Origin: Acidilutibacter cellobiosedens
GTDB lineage: Bacteria > Bacillota > Clostridia > Tissierellales > Acidilutibacteraceae
NCBI RefSeq assembly: GCF_004103715.1
Contig: NZ_CP035282.1
Span: forward strand, 310,001 to 374,000
Direction of reading: 5' to 3'
DNA length: 64,000 bases
The translations under genes and the position numbers were made by a program. The notes beneath the pieces are model-generated. The model was not told the origin of the DNA. It ran no database searches and worked only from the letters and a program-made list of their open reading frames with translations. This document shows, piece by piece, positions 50,554 to 59,680 of this stretch. The stretch's first letter is position 1; each line of letters starts with the position of its first letter.

Positions 50554-51927
50554 ATGAAAAAAGTAGTTATAGCCGGTACTCACAGCGGTTGCGGGAAGAC
50601 TACGGTAAGCTTGGGAATAATGGCAGCTTTTACGAAAAAAGGGAAAAAAGTTTCGCCTTTTAAGGTGGGACCTGATTATATAGATCCTGGCTTTCATCAA
50701 TTTGTTACGGGAAATTTTTCGTATAATTTAGATAGTTATCTTTTAGACAGTGACACTATAAGGTATCTGTTCAACAAAAGTACATGCGGAACTGATATAA
50801 GTATTATTGAAGGCGTAATGGGAATGTACGACGGGTTTGGAACGGAAAAGGATAATGGGAGTACTGCCCATGTGGCTAAAATTATTAAGGCGCCGGTAGT
50901 GCTGGTAGTTGAAGCTAAGGCAATGTCTTCAAGTGTAGCAGCCCTTATAATGGGTTATATGATGTATGATAGAGATGTAGAGATTAAAGGAGTGATTTTT
51001 AATCAGGTTTCAGGTCAAAAGCATTATGACATGTTGAAGTCAATTGTTGAAAGAGAGCTAAAAATAAAATGCTTGGGATATCTTCCGAATAAAGAAGACA
51101 TATCCTTGAAAAGCAGGCATTTAGGCCTAATCCCTGCTCAGGAAGCAAAAGAATTAAACAAAAAAGTAGATAGACTGGCAGAATTTACAGAGGATTATGT
51201 TGATTTGGATGCCTTAGAAGATATAGCAAATGCAGAGGACCTTAAACCCGTAAATAATCCTGCCGAAAGTATTATGTCTGAATATAAAGGCCTTAAAATA
51301 GGAGTTGCTATGGATAAAGCCTTTAGTTTTTATTACCATCATAACTTACAGTTGATGGAAGAGACGGGAGTTAAACTCTTACCCTTTAGTCCTATATCAG
51401 ATTCCAAAGTACCGGATAAGATAGACGGACTTTATATAGGAGGCGGTTTTCCTGAGGTATTCGGAGAGGAACTGGAGGAAAATGTTTCTATGAGAGAAAA
51501 TATAAAATCGTTTCTTGATAAGGGGCTTCCTGCCTATGCAGAATGCGGAGGGTTGATGTACCTTACTAAAGGAATAGTGGATTTACAAGGCAAATATCAT
51601 GATATGGTCGGATTTTTTAACGCCGAATCTGTAATGACTGATAAATTGAATCATTTCGGATATGTTGATATTGAAACTAAAAGTGGGATCAAAATAAGAG
51701 GCCATGAATTCCACAGATCATATGTAAAAGAAAATGAGAAATTGGATTATTACTATAATATAACTAAACATAGAGAAGATTTTACAGACTGTTGGAAAGG
51801 CGGGTTAATGAAAAATAACGTAATAGCAGGGTATCCTCACATTCATTTTTATAGTAACTTGGATTTCCTCAAGGAGTTTTTAAACAGATGTGTGAAGTTG
51901 AAAAAAATTTTAGGCGGAGGGAGATAA
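50554..51927 (+). CDS. cbiA: cobyrinic acid a,c-diamide synthase
   Basis: 457 residues. Dethiobiotin-synthetase-like N-terminal domain with P-loop AGTHSGCGKTTVSLG; C-terminal class I glutamine amidotransferase domain with catalytic Cys about 331 in AYAECGGLMYLTKG. Amidates cobyrinic acid at a and c using glutamine and ATP. First gene of an eleven-gene operon; cobO begins at the next base. Confidence 0.95.
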   Translation: MKKVVIAGTHSGCGKTTVSLGIMAAFTKKGKKVSPFKVGPDYIDPGFHQFVTGNFSYNLDSYLLDSDTIRYLFNKSTCGTDISIIEGVMGMYDGFGTEKDNGSTAHVAKIIKAPVVLVVEAKAMSSSVAALIMGYMMYDRDVEIKGVIFNQVSGQKHYDMLKSIVERELKIKCLGYLPNKEDISLKSRHLGLIPAQEAKELNKKVDRLAEFTEDYVDLDALEDIANAEDLKPVNNPAESIMSEYKGLKIGVAMDKAFSFYYHHNLQLMEETGVKLLPFSPISDSKVPDKIDGLYIGGGFPEVFGEELEENVSMRENIKSFLDKGLPAYAECGGLMYLTKGIVDLQGKYHDMVGFFNAESVMTDKLNHFGYVDIETKSGIKIRGHEFHRSYVKENEKLDYYYNITKHREDFTDCWKGGLMKNNVIAGYPHIHFYSNLDFLKEFLNRCVKLKKILGGGR

Positions 51928-52443
51928 ATGGAAAAAGGTTATGTTCATGTATATACCGGTAACGGTAAGGGAAAAACCACTGCGGCTTTAGGCCTGTCTC
52001 TTAGGGCTGTATGCGCCGGGAAGAAGGTATATTTCGGACAGTTTATAAAGGGAATGAAATACAGCGAGCTTGAAAGTCAAAAATTCCTTCCCAATTTTGA
52101 AATACATCAGTTCGGACGAAATTGTTTTATATTTAATAAACCTACGGAAGAGGATATAAGATTGGCTAAAGAAGGATTGGAAACCTGCAGAAAAATTTTA
52201 TCCGGAGGTTTATATGATATAGTTGTATTGGATGAACTCAATATAGCCGTATACTATAATTTATTTACAATTGACGAAGCAATTGAAGTTATCAAAAACA
52301 GAGTGCCTCACGTTGAGGTTATAGTAACCGGCAGGTATGCAGATGAAAAGCTTATAGAGTTTGCGGATTTGGTTACGGAGATGAAAGAGATAAAGCATTA
52401 TTACAAAAAAGGAGTACCTGCCAGAAAGGGAATAGAAAATTGA
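51928..52443 (+). CDS. cobO: corrinoid adenosyltransferase
   Basis: 171 residues. P-loop VYTGNGKGKTTAALGLSLRA, VVLDELNIAVYYNLF and VIVTGRYADEKLIEFADLVT are typical of the CobA/CobO/BtuR family. Adds 5'-deoxyadenosine from ATP to the Co(I) corrinoid. It starts immediately after the cbiA stop. Confidence 0.95.
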   Translation: MEKGYVHVYTGNGKGKTTAALGLSLRAVCAGKKVYFGQFIKGMKYSELESQKFLPNFEIHQFGRNCFIFNKPTEEDIRLAKEGLETCRKILSGGLYDIVVLDELNIAVYYNLFTIDEAIEVIKNRVPHVEVIVTGRYADEKLIEFADLVTEMKEIKHYYKKGVPARKGIEN

Positions 52444-52463
52444 TTTAGTTGGAGGGAAAAGAT

Positions 52464-53087
52464 ATGTTGAAAGAATATATAAAAGATCCCAAAGAAATAG
52501 AGCGCAAAAGCTTTGAAATAATAACAAAAGAGTTGGGAGATAAAACATTTGAAGAAAGCATGGGGAAAATAGTCAAAAGGGTAATTCATACGACGGCTGA
52601 TTTTGAATATGCAGATTTGCTTGAATTTCATCCGAAAGCTATTGAGACAGGGAAGAAAGTATTAAAAGAAGGATGTAAAATATATGCGGACACTCAAATG
52701 ATCATAGGAGGAGTAAATAAGAATAAACTTTCTCAGTTTGGAATAAGCATTGTAAATTTTGTTCATGACGAAGATGTGGTAAAAAAGGCTTTAGAAACCG
52801 GCGTTACAAGATCTATAATAGCTTTGGAAAAAGCAGCTTTGGATAAAGGCATAAGGGTATACGCAATAGGAAATGCACCTACAGCTTTACTTACTTTAGA
52901 GAGGCTTATCGAAGAAAAAAAGGTAAAACCAGATTTAATAATCGGAGTGCCTGTGGGATTTGTCAGTGCGGCAGAATCTAAAGAATCTATAAAGGATACG
53001 GGTATACCATATATAATATCGAGAGGCAGAAAGGGCGGAAGTACAGTTGCTGCAGCTATAATTAATGCCTTTTTATATATGATATAG
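52464..53087 (+). CDS. cbiC: cobalt-precorrin-8 methylmutase
   Basis: 207 residues. KRVIHTTADFEYADLLEFHP carries the catalytic His of CbiC/CobH. TQMIIGGVNK and AIGNAPTALLTLERLIEE follow. Moves the methyl from C-11 to C-12, giving cobyrinic acid. ATG at 52464 after GGAGGG. Confidence 0.95.
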   Translation: MLKEYIKDPKEIERKSFEIITKELGDKTFEESMGKIVKRVIHTTADFEYADLLEFHPKAIETGKKVLKEGCKIYADTQMIIGGVNKNKLSQFGISIVNFVHDEDVVKKALETGVTRSIIALEKAALDKGIRVYAIGNAPTALLTLERLIEEKKVKPDLIIGVPVGFVSAAESKESIKDTGIPYIISRGRKGGSTVAAAIINAFLYMI

Positions 53088-53095
53088 GAGATATT

Positions 53096-54211
53096 ATGTT
53101 AGAAAAGTATATAATAAAAGACGGCAAAAAATTACGATATGGTTATACTACAGGCTCCTGTGCTGCCGGAGCTGCTAAAGCCGCCGCTGAGATGCTCTTT
53201 TTTCAAAGAACGGTAGATAATATAGAGATAGATACTCCGAAAGGATGGAAACTTAATCTGAAAGTGGAAGAACCGTCCTTTGATTCTGATAAGGCAGTTT
53301 GTTGTATAGTAAAGGATGGGGGAGACGATCCGGATATCACCAACGGATTGAAAATATATGCCCGAATTGCTAAGAACTCCGAGGGGAAAATAAATATAAC
53401 GGGAGGCATAGGTATAGGTGTTGTAACTAAACCGGGACTATCGGTTCCGGTGGGAGAATATGCAATAAATCCGGTGCCGAGAGAAATGATAACAAAGGAA
53501 GTAAGGAAAGTTATTCCCGATAAGGAAGGTGTAGATGTCAAGATATATGCTCCTGAAGGCGTTGAAGCAGCAAAAAAAACTTTTAACGGGAAACTGGGAA
53601 TTGAAGGAGGAATATCGATAATAGGCACATCGGGAATAGTTGAACCTATGTCTGAAGAGGCTCTTAAAAGTTCTTTGGAGCTGGAACTGTCTATGCTGAA
53701 AGAACAAGGGGTTAAAAGGATAATATTTTCACCAGGAAATTACGGCAGGGATTTTGGGATAGATTATGGTTTAGATGAAAAATTAATAGTTAAGATCAGC
53801 AATTATGTAGGCTTTATGATAGATAAGGCTGTCGAATATAATATGGAGGAAGTTCTTTTTATAGGTCATATAGGAAAACTTGTAAAGGTGGCAGCAGGGA
53901 TATTTAATACTCACAGCAAGATAGCAGACGGAAGGCTGGAAACTTTGGCGGCAAACTGTGCACTCTTAGGAGCATCTCAAGAGTTAGTGAAGAAGATAAT
54001 GGAAAGCAATACTACGGAGGAAGCTGTGGACTATATTTCGGCAGATAATATGGATAAGGTGTTTGATTTTATAGCACAGAAAATAAGCAAAAAGTGTGAG
54101 GAAAGATCTTATGGTCGGATTAAATTCGGTACATTGATATTTTCCTTAAACCATGGTATGCTTGGTGTATGTGACAAGGGATTAAAAATGTTGGAGGAAT
54201 TTAAAATATGA
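53096..54211 (+). CDS. cbiD: cobalt-precorrin-5B C1-methyltransferase
   Basis: 371 residues. LRYGYTTGSCAAGAAKAAAE is the CbiD opening; VKDGGDDPDITNGL and GIGVVTKPGLSVPVGEYAIN follow. Methylates C-1 in the anaerobic route with SAM. Starts eight bases after cbiC and overlaps cbiE by four. Confidence 0.96.
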   Translation: MLEKYIIKDGKKLRYGYTTGSCAAGAAKAAAEMLFFQRTVDNIEIDTPKGWKLNLKVEEPSFDSDKAVCCIVKDGGDDPDITNGLKIYARIAKNSEGKINITGGIGIGVVTKPGLSVPVGEYAINPVPREMITKEVRKVIPDKEGVDVKIYAPEGVEAAKKTFNGKLGIEGGISIIGTSGIVEPMSEEALKSSLELELSMLKEQGVKRIIFSPGNYGRDFGIDYGLDEKLIVKISNYVGFMIDKAVEYNMEEVLFIGHIGKLVKVAAGIFNTHSKIADGRLETLAANCALLGASQELVKKIMESNTTEEAVDYISADNMDKVFDFIAQKISKKCEERSYGRIKFGTLIFSLNHGMLGVCDKGLKMLEEFKI

Positions 54212-54828
54212 ATAAGATATCCGTAGTCGGATTGGGGCCGGGTCATCCCGATTACATACTGCCCAGAGCTTTGAAGATTATAAATCAGTCGGATATAATA
54301 ATTGCCGGAAGAAGAAATCTTGAAAGCATAGATGCCGAGAAAAAAGAAATTTTTGCTATAGGTAATAATTTGTCTCAGATGATAGAATTTATAAAAAAGA
54401 ATAGAAGAATTAAAAAGATAGCCATAGCGGTTTCGGGAGATACGGGTTTTTACAGCATGCTCAGATATTTAAAAAAATATTTTTCTGCTGATGAGTTAGA
54501 TGTAACAGCAGGATTAAGCTCTGTTCAGTATATGTTTGCAAGAATAGGCCAAAGTTGGGAAGACGGATATTTTACAAGTTTGCACGGCAGGGAAAATGAT
54601 TTCTCGAAAGAGGTTAAAGAATATAATAAAGTTGCTATTCTTACGGATAATAAATGGACTCCCGATAAAATTGCTCAAACATTATTGAATAGCAAAATCA
54701 GTGATAAAATAATGTATGTGGGAGAAAATTTATCCTATGAAAATGAAAGAATAACAAGAGGGAGCATTGAACAATTTACTGCTAAAAGGAAATACGATAT
54801 TTGTGTGGTGATAATCAGCAATGAGTAG
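54208..54828 (+). CDS. cbiE: cobalt-precorrin-7 C5-methyltransferase
   Basis: 206 residues of the tetrapyrrole methylase fold. SVVGLGPGHPDYILPRALKI and AIAVSGDTGFYSMLRYLKKY (SGD SAM loop) and TSLHGREND are typical of CbiE/CobL-N. With CbiT it methylates C-5 and C-15 and decarboxylates. Overlaps cbiT by eight bases. Confidence 0.93.
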   Translation: MNKISVVGLGPGHPDYILPRALKIINQSDIIIAGRRNLESIDAEKKEIFAIGNNLSQMIEFIKKNRRIKKIAIAVSGDTGFYSMLRYLKKYFSADELDVTAGLSSVQYMFARIGQSWEDGYFTSLHGRENDFSKEVKEYNKVAILTDNKWTPDKIAQTLLNSKISDKIMYVGENLSYENERITRGSIEQFTAKRKYDICVVIISNE

Positions 54829-55411
54829 ATGGAACTATAGGACGGCAGGAATACCCGATTGTTTATTTAAGCGCGGGAATGTGCCTATGACTAAGGAAGA
54901 AGTAAGGACGATTACCATAAGTAAATTGAGGTTAAATAAGGATAACAAAATAGTTGATATAGGAGCAGGGACAGGCTCTATATCCATAGAAGCCGCTCTG
55001 ATAGCAAATGAAGGAACAGTATATGCGGTGGAGAGAAAAAGGGAAGGTATACAATTAATTAAGGAAAATGCAAGCCTTTTTCAGGTAAAAAATATTTTTA
55101 CAATAGAGGGGGAAGCCCCGGAAGCCCTGTCCGAAATAGGAAAAGTAGACAGAGTAATATTGGGAGGGACAGGCGGAAATATAAAAGGTATATTTGAGTG
55201 GGTGGAAAACAACCTGAAATCAGGAGGCAGGATAGCGGCCAACATGATTACAATAGAAAATTTGTATAAATCCTTAGAGCTTATGAAGTCGGGGAGTTTT
55301 GATAATATAGAAGTAATAAATTTGTCAGTGTCCAAAGGAAAGAATGTAGGTAATTTAACTATGATGGAGTCGCGGAATCCAATATATATTATATATGCAG
55401 ATAAAAGGTGA
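54821..55411 (+). CDS. cbiT: cobalt-precorrin-6B C15-methyltransferase (decarboxylating)
   Basis: 196 residues. A class I methyltransferase, unlike its neighbours: DIGAGTGSISIEAALIANEG, then YAVERKREGIQLIKENASLF. The N-terminal GIPDCLFKRGNVPMTKEEVR is the CbiT signature. Fused to CbiE as CobL in aerobes; here separate but overlapping. Confidence 0.95.
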   Translation: MSRWNYRTAGIPDCLFKRGNVPMTKEEVRTITISKLRLNKDNKIVDIGAGTGSISIEAALIANEGTVYAVERKREGIQLIKENASLFQVKNIFTIEGEAPEALSEIGKVDRVILGGTGGNIKGIFEWVENNLKSGGRIAANMITIENLYKSLELMKSGSFDNIEVINLSVSKGKNVGNLTMMESRNPIYIIYADKR

Positions 55412-55416
55412 TAATT

Positions 55417-56124
55417 ATGAGAGGAAAACTTTATGGAATAGGATTAGGCCCCGGAGATCCGGAATTGGTTACACTAAAAGCTGTTGAAGTGCTTAAAAGA
55501 TTGGATAAGGTTGTTTGCCCTCAAAGCAGAGGAGATAAAAAAAGCATAGCTTTTGATATAGCCAAAGCATATTTAAAAGAAGATGCGGAAGTAATAAATC
55601 TGTCCTTTCCAATGGTTTACGATAAGGAAAAACTTAAAGAAAAATGGGGAGAAAATGCAAATATAATAAATGAGATTCTTCTTTCGGGGAAGAATGTCGG
55701 ATTTTTAACCATAGGGGACCCTACAGTATACAGTACATATATGTATTTAGTTCCGCTGATAAAGGAATTAGGTAACGAAGTGGAAACTATTCCGGGAATA
55801 ACTTCTTTTTGTGCCTCGGCAGCGAGGATAAGCAATCCCTTGGCAAAGGGAAAGGAAACTTTCGCTGTAATTCCCTTAGAAGGCAATGTTGAAAATATAG
55901 ATGGGATATTAAATTTTTGTGATAATATAGTAATTATGAAACCATCTTCCGACAGCAAAATTTTAGCCCAAAAACTGATAGAAATGGGTTTAGAGAAAAA
56001 TTTTGCGCTGATATCAAAATGCGGTACAAAGGAAGAGTATATTTCCTATGATATAAAGGATTTGCAGTTGGAGAAAGTACCTTATATGTCAATAGTTATA
56101 ATAAAAAAAGAGGGATTAATATGA
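55417..56124 (+). CDS. cbiL: cobalt-factor II C20-methyltransferase
   Basis: 235 residues. LYGIGLGPGDPELVTLKAVE, then FLTIGDPTVYSTYMYLVPLI and ETIPGITSFCASAARISNPL match CbiL/CobI. First SAM methylation of the cobalt-containing ring. ATG 55417 after AAAGGTG; overlaps cbiF by four bases. Confidence 0.94.
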   Translation: MRGKLYGIGLGPGDPELVTLKAVEVLKRLDKVVCPQSRGDKKSIAFDIAKAYLKEDAEVINLSFPMVYDKEKLKEKWGENANIINEILLSGKNVGFLTIGDPTVYSTYMYLVPLIKELGNEVETIPGITSFCASAARISNPLAKGKETFAVIPLEGNVENIDGILNFCDNIVIMKPSSDSKILAQKLIEMGLEKNFALISKCGTKEEYISYDIKDLQLEKVPYMSIVIIKKEGLI

Positions 56125-56876
56125 ACAAGGTATATTTTATAGGGGCAGGACCGGGGGATCCGGAGCTGATAACTCTAAAAGGAAAAAGATTAATAGATGA
56201 ATCGGATGTAATAATATATGCCGGTTCCTTGGTAAACGAAAAGATGTTAAGGGATAGGAAACAGGAAAGTTTAGTATATAACAGCGCTTATATGACATTG
56301 GAGGAAGTAATATCCGTGATAAAAGAAAATTTTACTAAAGGGAAAAAGGTCGTCAGAATTCACAGCGGAGATCCAAGTATATACGGGGCCATAAGAGAAC
56401 AAATAGACGCCTTGGAAAAATTGGGAATAGACAGTGAAGTAGTTCCGGGAGTCAGCTCTTTTGTAGCTTCTGCTGCTGCTATTGAAAAGGAATTTACTCT
56501 CCCCGGCGTTTCGCAGACGATAATTTGTACCAGATTAGGCGGAAGGACAGAAGTCCCTGAAAAAGAAAGTTTGGAAAGTTTAGCATCTCATAATGCGTCT
56601 ATGGCTATATTTCTTTCAGTCCAGATGATAGATCAGGTAGCAGAGAGGCTCAAAAGCCACTATAAGGAAACTACACCCGTTGCGGTAATACAAAGGGTCA
56701 GCTGGGAAGATGAAAAAATAATAATCGGCAACCTCAGCAATATAGCGGAAAAGGTTAAAAAAGAAGGAATAACTAAAACTGCACAGATCCTTGTAGGAGA
56801 TTTTCTTGGGGATGAGTATGAACTGTCCAAGCTGTATGACAGCAATTTTAGTCACGGGTATAGGAGAGCAAAATGA
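56121..56876 (+). CDS. cbiF: cobalt-precorrin-4 C11-methyltransferase
   Basis: 251 residues. YFIGAGPGDPELITLKGKRL, IYAGSLVNEKMLRD and VRIHSGDPSIYGAIREQIDA match CbiF/CobM, as does QTIICTRLGGRTEVPEKESL. Overlaps cbiG by four bases. Confidence 0.95.
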   Translation: MNKVYFIGAGPGDPELITLKGKRLIDESDVIIYAGSLVNEKMLRDRKQESLVYNSAYMTLEEVISVIKENFTKGKKVVRIHSGDPSIYGAIREQIDALEKLGIDSEVVPGVSSFVASAAAIEKEFTLPGVSQTIICTRLGGRTEVPEKESLESLASHNASMAIFLSVQMIDQVAERLKSHYKETTPVAVIQRVSWEDEKIIIGNLSNIAEKVKKEGITKTAQILVGDFLGDEYELSKLYDSNFSHGYRRAK

Positions 56877-57886
56877 ACTGGGCAATAGTTACTCTGACAA
56901 AAGGAGGTACCCGTCAGGCCAAGAGAGTAAAAAAATCGTTGGATAATATTAGGATAGATATATATACCCTAAAAAAATGGTCTGATAAGGAAACTTTGAC
57001 TATAGATAAAAAATTGAGCGAATTCGTGGGCAGCATATTTTATGAATACGATATTATACTGTTTATCATGGCTGCGGGAATAGTGGTGAGGAGTATAGCT
57101 AAGTATTTGGTAAGCAAAACTACGGACCCCGGCATAATAGTTATGGATGAGAAGGGACAGTTTGTAATAAGTTTAATTTCGGGCCATTTGGGAGGAGCTA
57201 ATGACGCGGCATGTTTATTGGCAGACAGAGTAGGAGGGCAGGCCGTGATAACCACTTCTTCCGATGTCAGAGGATTGATAGCCGTTGATACTTTGGCGGA
57301 GAAATTAAACTGTCGGGTATCCGACATGTTAAATGCCAAAGATGTTACTGCCCTTATAGTAAATGATGAATTGGTAGGGATAAAGTCAGATATAAGAATA
57401 GATATAAAACTTCCGGATAATATAGTGGAATCTGCGAAGGGAAAGGGAATGATATACATAACAAACAAAGTTTTGGACATCTCCTCTTCCAATGAAGTAC
57501 AGCTTATACCTAAAAATATAATCATAGGAATAGGTTGTAAAAGGGGAATTCCTAAGGAAGCTATAATATCGGCTGTAGCAGAAGCATTGAATTCTTTAAA
57601 CATTGACGTAAGAAGTATAAAGCATTTTGCAACGGTGGATCTTAAGAAAAATGAAGCAGGAATATTTGAAGCTGCCCGATATTATGATGCTGAAGTTAAA
57701 ATAGTTTCCAGAGAAGAAATAAAAACTGTGGAAAAGAATTTTAGCTGTTCCGAGTTTGTGAAAAAGACTATAGGGGTTGGCGGGGTCTGTGAACCCTGTG
57801 CAATGCTTACCGCTTCGGGAGGACATTTTCTTATGACCAAAAAATCTTATAATGGAATAACCTTATCTGTATGGGAGGAAATATAG
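56873..57886 (+). CDS. cbiG: cobalt-precorrin-5A hydrolase
   Basis: 337 residues. N-terminal VTLTKGGTRQAKRVKKSLDN, AAGIVVRSIAKYLVSKTTDP and VISLISGHLGGANDAACLLA; C-terminal CbiG domain IIGIGCKRGIPKEAI and GVGGVCEPCAMLTASGG. Opens the delta-lactone and releases acetaldehyde. ATGA overlap with cbiF. Confidence 0.95.
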   Translation: MNWAIVTLTKGGTRQAKRVKKSLDNIRIDIYTLKKWSDKETLTIDKKLSEFVGSIFYEYDIILFIMAAGIVVRSIAKYLVSKTTDPGIIVMDEKGQFVISLISGHLGGANDAACLLADRVGGQAVITTSSDVRGLIAVDTLAEKLNCRVSDMLNAKDVTALIVNDELVGIKSDIRIDIKLPDNIVESAKGKGMIYITNKVLDISSSNEVQLIPKNIIIGIGCKRGIPKEAIISAVAEALNSLNIDVRSIKHFATVDLKKNEAGIFEAARYYDAEVKIVSREEIKTVEKNFSCSEFVKKTIGVGGVCEPCAMLTASGGHFLMTKKSYNGITLSVWEEI

Positions 57887-58627
57887 GTGGACAAGACAGG
57901 AAAAATATTTGTAGTCGGAATAGGTCCCGGCAATATTGAACATATGACCTTTGAAGCCAGAAATGCTATTGAAAAATCGGATGTAATAGTTGGATATAAA
58001 ACTTATGTGGACTTGATAGAAGATATAATAAGAGATAAAGAAGTAGCTTCGACGGGCATGAAAAAAGAGAAAGAAAGATGTGAAGAAGCCTTAAAATATG
58101 CGGAAGAAGGGAATACCGTATCATTGATAAGCAGTGGGGATGCCGGTGTTTACGGAATGGCGGGAATAATTTTGGAAATAGTTTTTAAAAGCAAAAGCTC
58201 CGTAGAGGTAGAAGTAGTACCGGGGATTACTGCTGCAAATGCAGCGGCGGCTTCTCTGGGAGCGCCTATTATGCACGACTATGTTACTATAAGTTTAAGT
58301 GATTTACTTACGGATTGGAGCTTAATTGAAAAAAGGCTTCACTGCGCAGGAGAAGGGGATTTTGTAGTATGTTTGTATAATCCTAAGAGCAAGGGAAGAC
58401 AAAAGGAAATAGAAAAAGCAAGAGAAATACTTCTTAAATATAAAAAAAATGATACGTTAGTGGGGATAGTCAGGAACGCTAAAAGAAAGGGAGAATCATG
58501 TGTTATAACTACACTTGAAGATATGCTTAAATATGATATAGATATGTTTACCACAATTATTGTCGGAAATTCACATACCTATATGGCAAAGGGAAAAATG
58601 ATAACACCGAGAGGGTATGCACTATGA
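57887..58627 (+). CDS. cbiH: cobalt-factor III C17-methyltransferase
   Basis: 246 residues. VVGIGPGNIEHMTFEARNAI, IVGYKTYVDLIEDI, VSLISSGDAGVYGMAGIILE and VVCLYNPKSKGRQKEIEKAR match CbiH/CobJ, the ring-contracting methyltransferase. GTG start directly after the cbiG stop. Overlaps cbiJ by four bases. Confidence 0.95.
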   Translation: MDKTGKIFVVGIGPGNIEHMTFEARNAIEKSDVIVGYKTYVDLIEDIIRDKEVASTGMKKEKERCEEALKYAEEGNTVSLISSGDAGVYGMAGIILEIVFKSKSSVEVEVVPGITAANAAAASLGAPIMHDYVTISLSDLLTDWSLIEKRLHCAGEGDFVVCLYNPKSKGRQKEIEKAREILLKYKKNDTLVGIVRNAKRKGESCVITTLEDMLKYDIDMFTTIIVGNSHTYMAKGKMITPRGYAL

Positions 58628-59388
58628 TATTGGTATTGTCGGGAACATCCGACGGAAGAAAAATAATAGAACTATTGTTTCAAAAAGGATATGATGTTAT
58701 AGCTTCTACAGCTACGAAGTATGGAGGAATACTAATAGAATCCGATTGTAATGTGGAAGTAATATCCGAGAAAATGGAACAAGATGATATGGAAAAGTTA
58801 ATACGGAAAAGAAAAATAGAATGTATAGTAGATGCTACTCATCCCTATGCCGAAAAGGTTTCGGTTAATGCCATGGCAGCATGTAAATCTACGGGAATAA
58901 AATATTTGAGATATGAAAGAAAGGGAAACTCCTATGAGAAAACAGATGGAGTATCTTGTTTTCCCGATTATGATAAAGCTATATCATACTTAAAGGGAAC
59001 TAAAGGAAATATACTTTTGACTGTCGGCAGCAATAACCTTCAGCTTTTTACTTCATCTTTAGAGATTGACAGACTGTATGCAAGGGTTTTGCCTACCTAT
59101 TCTGTGATAAAGAAATGTGAGGACCTGAGGCTTCTTCCAAAGCAGATAGTAGCGGCCCAAGGACCTTTTACGAAGGAATTCAATAAGGCCATGTATAATA
59201 ATTATAATATAAAATATATGGTAACTAAGGATAGCGGAGATGAAGGAGGAACCGAAGAAAAAATTAAAGGAGCTATAGAAACAGGAGTAAATGTGGTGTT
59301 GATAAAACGCCCTAAAATAAATTATATAAATTTATATGATAATATATATGATATAATTAAAGTTATTGATAAAGATTTAAAGAAATAA
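58624..59388 (+). CDS. cbiJ: cobalt-precorrin-6A reductase
   Basis: 254 residues. ILVLSGTSDGRKIIELLFQK is the NAD(P)H-binding start; CIVDATHPYAEKVSVNAMAA and YMVTKDSGDEGGTEEKIKGA are typical of CbiJ/CobK. Last gene of the operon; the riboswitch of the next operon begins about 20 bases later, with no separate terminator seen. Confidence 0.94.
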   Translation: MILVLSGTSDGRKIIELLFQKGYDVIASTATKYGGILIESDCNVEVISEKMEQDDMEKLIRKRKIECIVDATHPYAEKVSVNAMAACKSTGIKYLRYERKGNSYEKTDGVSCFPDYDKAISYLKGTKGNILLTVGSNNLQLFTSSLEIDRLYARVLPTYSVIKKCEDLRLLPKQIVAAQGPFTKEFNKAMYNNYNIKYMVTKDSGDEGGTEEKIKGAIETGVNVVLIKRPKINYINLYDNIYDIIKVIDKDLKK

Positions 59389-59409
59389 TCTTGTATAATT
59401 AAATAGCTT

Positions 59410-59575
59410 AAAATTACAGGTTTTTTGAAATTAAAAGGGAAAGCGGTGAAAAATCCGCTGCAGCCCCCGCTACTGTAAATAGGAACGAAATCATACAATT
59501 ACCACTGGAAGCTTTTCTGGGAAGGTATTGAGAGTAGGATGAACTATTAGCCAGGAGACCTGCCTGTAACTTTTA
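59410..59575 (+). ncRNA. cobalamin riboswitch
   Basis: The landmarks AAGCGGTGAAAAATCCGCTG, CAGCCCCCGCTACTGTAAAT, a GGAAG..TTCTGGGAAGG helix and the B12 box AGCCAGGAGACCTGCC (59549-59564) are in order. It controls cbiK and btuFCD. Confidence 0.93.
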
Positions 59576-59629
59576 TAAATAAGCCTTCGGAGGGAAGTGG
59601 TTGTTTACATGTAAGTTTTATTTATATAT

Positions 59630-59659
59630 AACCATAGCAGAAAAGGCCATGGTTTTTTT
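59630..59659 (+). terminator. expression-platform terminator of the cobalamin riboswitch
   Basis: AACCAT / ATGGTT with an inner GCAG..GGCC loop region, followed by TTTTTTTA. GTGGTT at 59597 can pair with AACCAT as the antiterminator. Confidence 0.75.
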
Positions 59660-59680
59660 ATTTGAGATAAGGAGGGAATA

